This document shows positions 61,892-64,000 of a stretch of DNA of 64,000 nucleotides, in pieces. Numbering within the stretch: the first letter of the stretch is position 1; each line of letters begins with the position of its first letter. The notes below the pieces were generated by a model. It made no database searches. It saw only the letters and a list, made by a program, of their open reading frames with translations, and was not told the origin of the DNA. This DNA is from Actinomyces sp. 432 (GTDB lineage: Bacteria > Actinomycetota > Actinomycetes > Actinomycetales > Actinomycetaceae). A program made the position numbers and the translations under genes. The DNA lies in NCBI RefSeq assembly GCF_009930875.1, contig NZ_CP025249.1, positions 1,984,001 to 2,048,000 of the forward strand, in the 5' to 3' direction.

Positions 61892-61892
<1 letters not shown>
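61338..61892 (-). CDS. recX: RecX, regulator of RecA
   Basis: A 184-residue, helix-rich, basic protein. It has the RecX core pattern: L-D-R-S-A-A-P-R-A-A-L-A-Q-L-L, D-R-L-E-A-A-G-V-I-D-D-A-A-Y-A, R-R-A-I-A-D-E-L-R-R-K-G-L and R-R-R-A-L-A-A-L-G-R-K-G-Y. It binds RecA filaments and modulates (usually inhibits) recombinase activity. Its ATG shares one base with the recA stop codon (TGATG), so it is translated from the recA message and should be SOS-induced with it. Confidence 0.92.
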
Positions 61893-63082
<1,190 letters not shown>

Positions 63083-63260
63083 TGGTATTCCTCTGTTCTC
63101 GTGCGGCTCTCCGCCGCGGTGGCTACGTCTGGTCCTGGTTGCGGTACCCCTCTCCGGGGCTCACGAGCGACGTTATGCCGGACCACTGACATGTATCACC
63201 ACCGCTTAGCCGTCCCTGTGGACGCGGGGCGCGTCAACGCCGCCTGTGGACAACAGTAGG

Positions 63261-63274
63261 CGAACAACTGTTCG
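63261..63274. promoter_or_regulatory. Actinobacterial SOS (LexA) box upstream of recA
   Basis: CGAACAACTGTTCG is a perfect CGAAC-N4-GTTCG palindrome, the LexA site of actinobacteria. It lies about 180 bp before recA and close to the stop of the DUF3046 gene. The rest of the 63083-63260 leader shows no clear -35/-10 pair. Confidence 0.8.
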
Positions 63275-63288
63275 AATAGCGGCTGCAT

Positions 63289-63525
63289 TCACCGCGTGTC
63301 GCGGCGGCGAGCGCGCGGGTCATCGCGGAACACCCAGCGTTCCGCCTCATTGCGATCAGTGTCATCGCACAGGGCGTGCCAGACATCACGCGGCGGCACT
63401 CCCGCGTCCAGAGCCTCCACGCTGGTGCGCCCGATGCCGGTCAGGACCAGGTCCTGGGCCAGCGAGCGCCCGTAAGCCGAGCCGAACACAGCGTCAACCG
63501 CACGCCAGAACTCCGAGTGCTTCAT
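63289..63525 (-). CDS. DUF3046 protein
   Basis: A 78-residue protein, M-K-H-S-E-F-W-R-A-V-D-A-V-F-G, then Y-G-R-S-L-A-Q-D-L-V-L-T and D-V-W-H-A-L-C-D, matching the DUF3046 family that lies immediately upstream of recA in many actinobacteria. The function is unknown; size and conservation suggest a small cytoplasmic adaptor. The last ten residues are Arg/Asp-rich. Confidence 0.82.
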   Translation of the reverse strand: MKHSEFWRAVDAVFGSAYGRSLAQDLVLTGIGRTSVEALDAGVPPRDVWHALCDDTDRNEAERWVFRDDPRARRRDTR

Positions 63526-63731
63526 CTTGCCTCACATCGTGCTTCATGCGTTTCTTCACCGGGGCCGACCGGACCTGGAGCGGTATCGCGGACCGCCCCT
63601 TGCCGAGCCGCAGCCCATTTTCCGGTGCCGGTGCCGGGATCCCGCCGCAGGCCACTGCGAGCTCGCCCACACGGACCGCCGTCGGCGGCGTGCCTGCCGG
63701 GAAGCCACAACGGTTCACCGGTCCGACGCAG

Positions 63732-63776
63732 CTGTGCCCGGGCGCTCACCGCCGCAGCGGCAGCACCCGGGCACAG
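63732..63776 (-). terminator. Hairpin between the ClgR-like gene and the DUF3046 gene
   Basis: A perfect 11-bp stem (CTGTGCCCGGG at 63732-63742 with its inverse at 63766-63776) and a 23-nt loop with a small inner pairing. It lies 54 nt past the stop of the minus-strand regulator gene. The rest of the 304-bp gap 63526-63829 shows no gene. Confidence 0.6.
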
Positions 63777-63829
63777 TTCTGCTCAGCCTCCGAATGTCTC
63801 TGGCCGAGTCAATACAGCCGAGTCGACGG

Positions 63830-64000
63830 TCAGCGCAGGGGCATGCCCTGCTGCCGAACAAGCTCATCCGGAATCGTGTCCGGCACGGCCACGCCCTCGG
63901 CCACGGCGATGCGGTCGGAAACCTCACGCAGTACCGCGGACAGTGGGGCGTCCAGTGCCTGGCAGATCGCGGCCAGCAGCTCCGAGGAGGCCTCCTTCTG
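63830..64000 (-). CDS. ClgR/XRE-family regulator, C-terminal part, truncated by the window edge
   Basis: The frame is open to the window end, so the start is missing; 56 residues are visible. They read Q-K-E-A-S-S-E-L-L-A-A-I-C-Q-A-L-D-A-P-L, the recognition helix end and last helices of a Cro/C1-type HTH, then V-L-R-E-V-S-D-R-I-A-V-A-E-G. That K-E-A-S-S-E-L-L-A-A-I stretch is the conserved part of ClgR-like regulators, which activate clp protease genes, and the gene upstream of the DUF3046 gene and recA is commonly of this family. The assignment is by pattern and position. Confidence 0.75.
   Translation of the reverse strand, partial: QKEASSELLAAICQALDAPLSAVLREVSDRIAVAEGVAVPDTIPDELVRQQGMPLR

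Noticed and set aside
63190..63260. TGTGGAC-type words resembling DnaA boxes upstream of recA
   Set aside because: Only two loose copies, no AT-rich region, and no dnaA/dnaN/gyrB neighbourhood; not an origin.

Overview
The window is high-GC actinobacterial DNA. Gene content and order point to the Actinomycetaceae, most likely Actinomyces or a close relative: recA-recX preceded by a DUF3046 gene, miaB, the YbjN-YbjN-miaA-dapF order, clpX, a glutamate GluABCD transporter, GC-rich codon use and an actinobacterial SOS box. The genus is an inference. I recognised no rRNA, tRNA, insertion sequence, prophage or CRISPR array.

Layout. 1-3365: end of a sulfate-assimilation/siroheme cluster (cysN fragment, cobA, a TauE/SafE permease, a CbiX-type chelatase). 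3517-8250: trehalose module, with a GntR regulator convergent with treC-treP and an operator-like palindrome in the treC promoter. 8558-11172: a small membrane protein, a PfkB kinase and proC. 11398-24594: cell-surface polysaccharide locus (phosphoglycosyl transferase, double ATP-grasp ligase, glycosyltransferase, Wzy-like polymerase, Wzx-like flippase, sugar 4,6-dehydratase, DegT aminotransferase, Wzz-like protein), with a 550-bp noncoding repeat array in its middle. 24853-33857: valS, then three adjacent paralogous acyl-CoA synthetase genes. 34013-37076: a visibly less GC-rich cassette of a small secreted protein, an ABC ATPase and two membrane proteins. 37165-42257: chorismate mutase, clpX, a DapF homologue without its catalytic cysteines, miaA and two YbjN proteins. 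42403-51416: a ferrous/ferric iron uptake operon (FTR1, P19, DUF2318, two FtsX-type permeases, ATPase, FMN-binding lipoprotein), with apbE divergent across an iron-box-like site. 51443-54619: an autoregulated-looking YtrA-type operon, then miaB. 54782-58141: gluABCD. 58152-64000: ndh-like flavoprotein, a lipoprotein, recX, recA, a DUF3046 gene and the end of a ClgR-like regulator.

How the genes fit together. CobA and CbiX can make siroheme for sulfite reduction. TreP imports and phosphorylates trehalose and TreC cleaves the product. The polysaccharide genes form a nearly complete Wzx/Wzy pathway; the dehydratase/aminotransferase pair suggests a 4-amino-4,6-dideoxy sugar, and the ATP-grasp protein could add an amino acid or acid substituent. 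ApbE probably flavinylates the FMN-binding lipoprotein of the iron operon.

Data caveat. Five genes (the sugar transferase, the ATP-grasp protein, the valS 5' end, the ABC permease and clpX) each become continuous if a single G or C is restored in a short G/C run. Because clpX and valS are normally required, I suspect systematic homopolymer under-calling in the assembly rather than five real mutations. The most unusual items are the 229-bp tandem noncoding repeat at 17.8-18.3 kb, the DapF homologue without its cysteines, the double ATP-grasp protein and the ABC/secreted-protein cassette.
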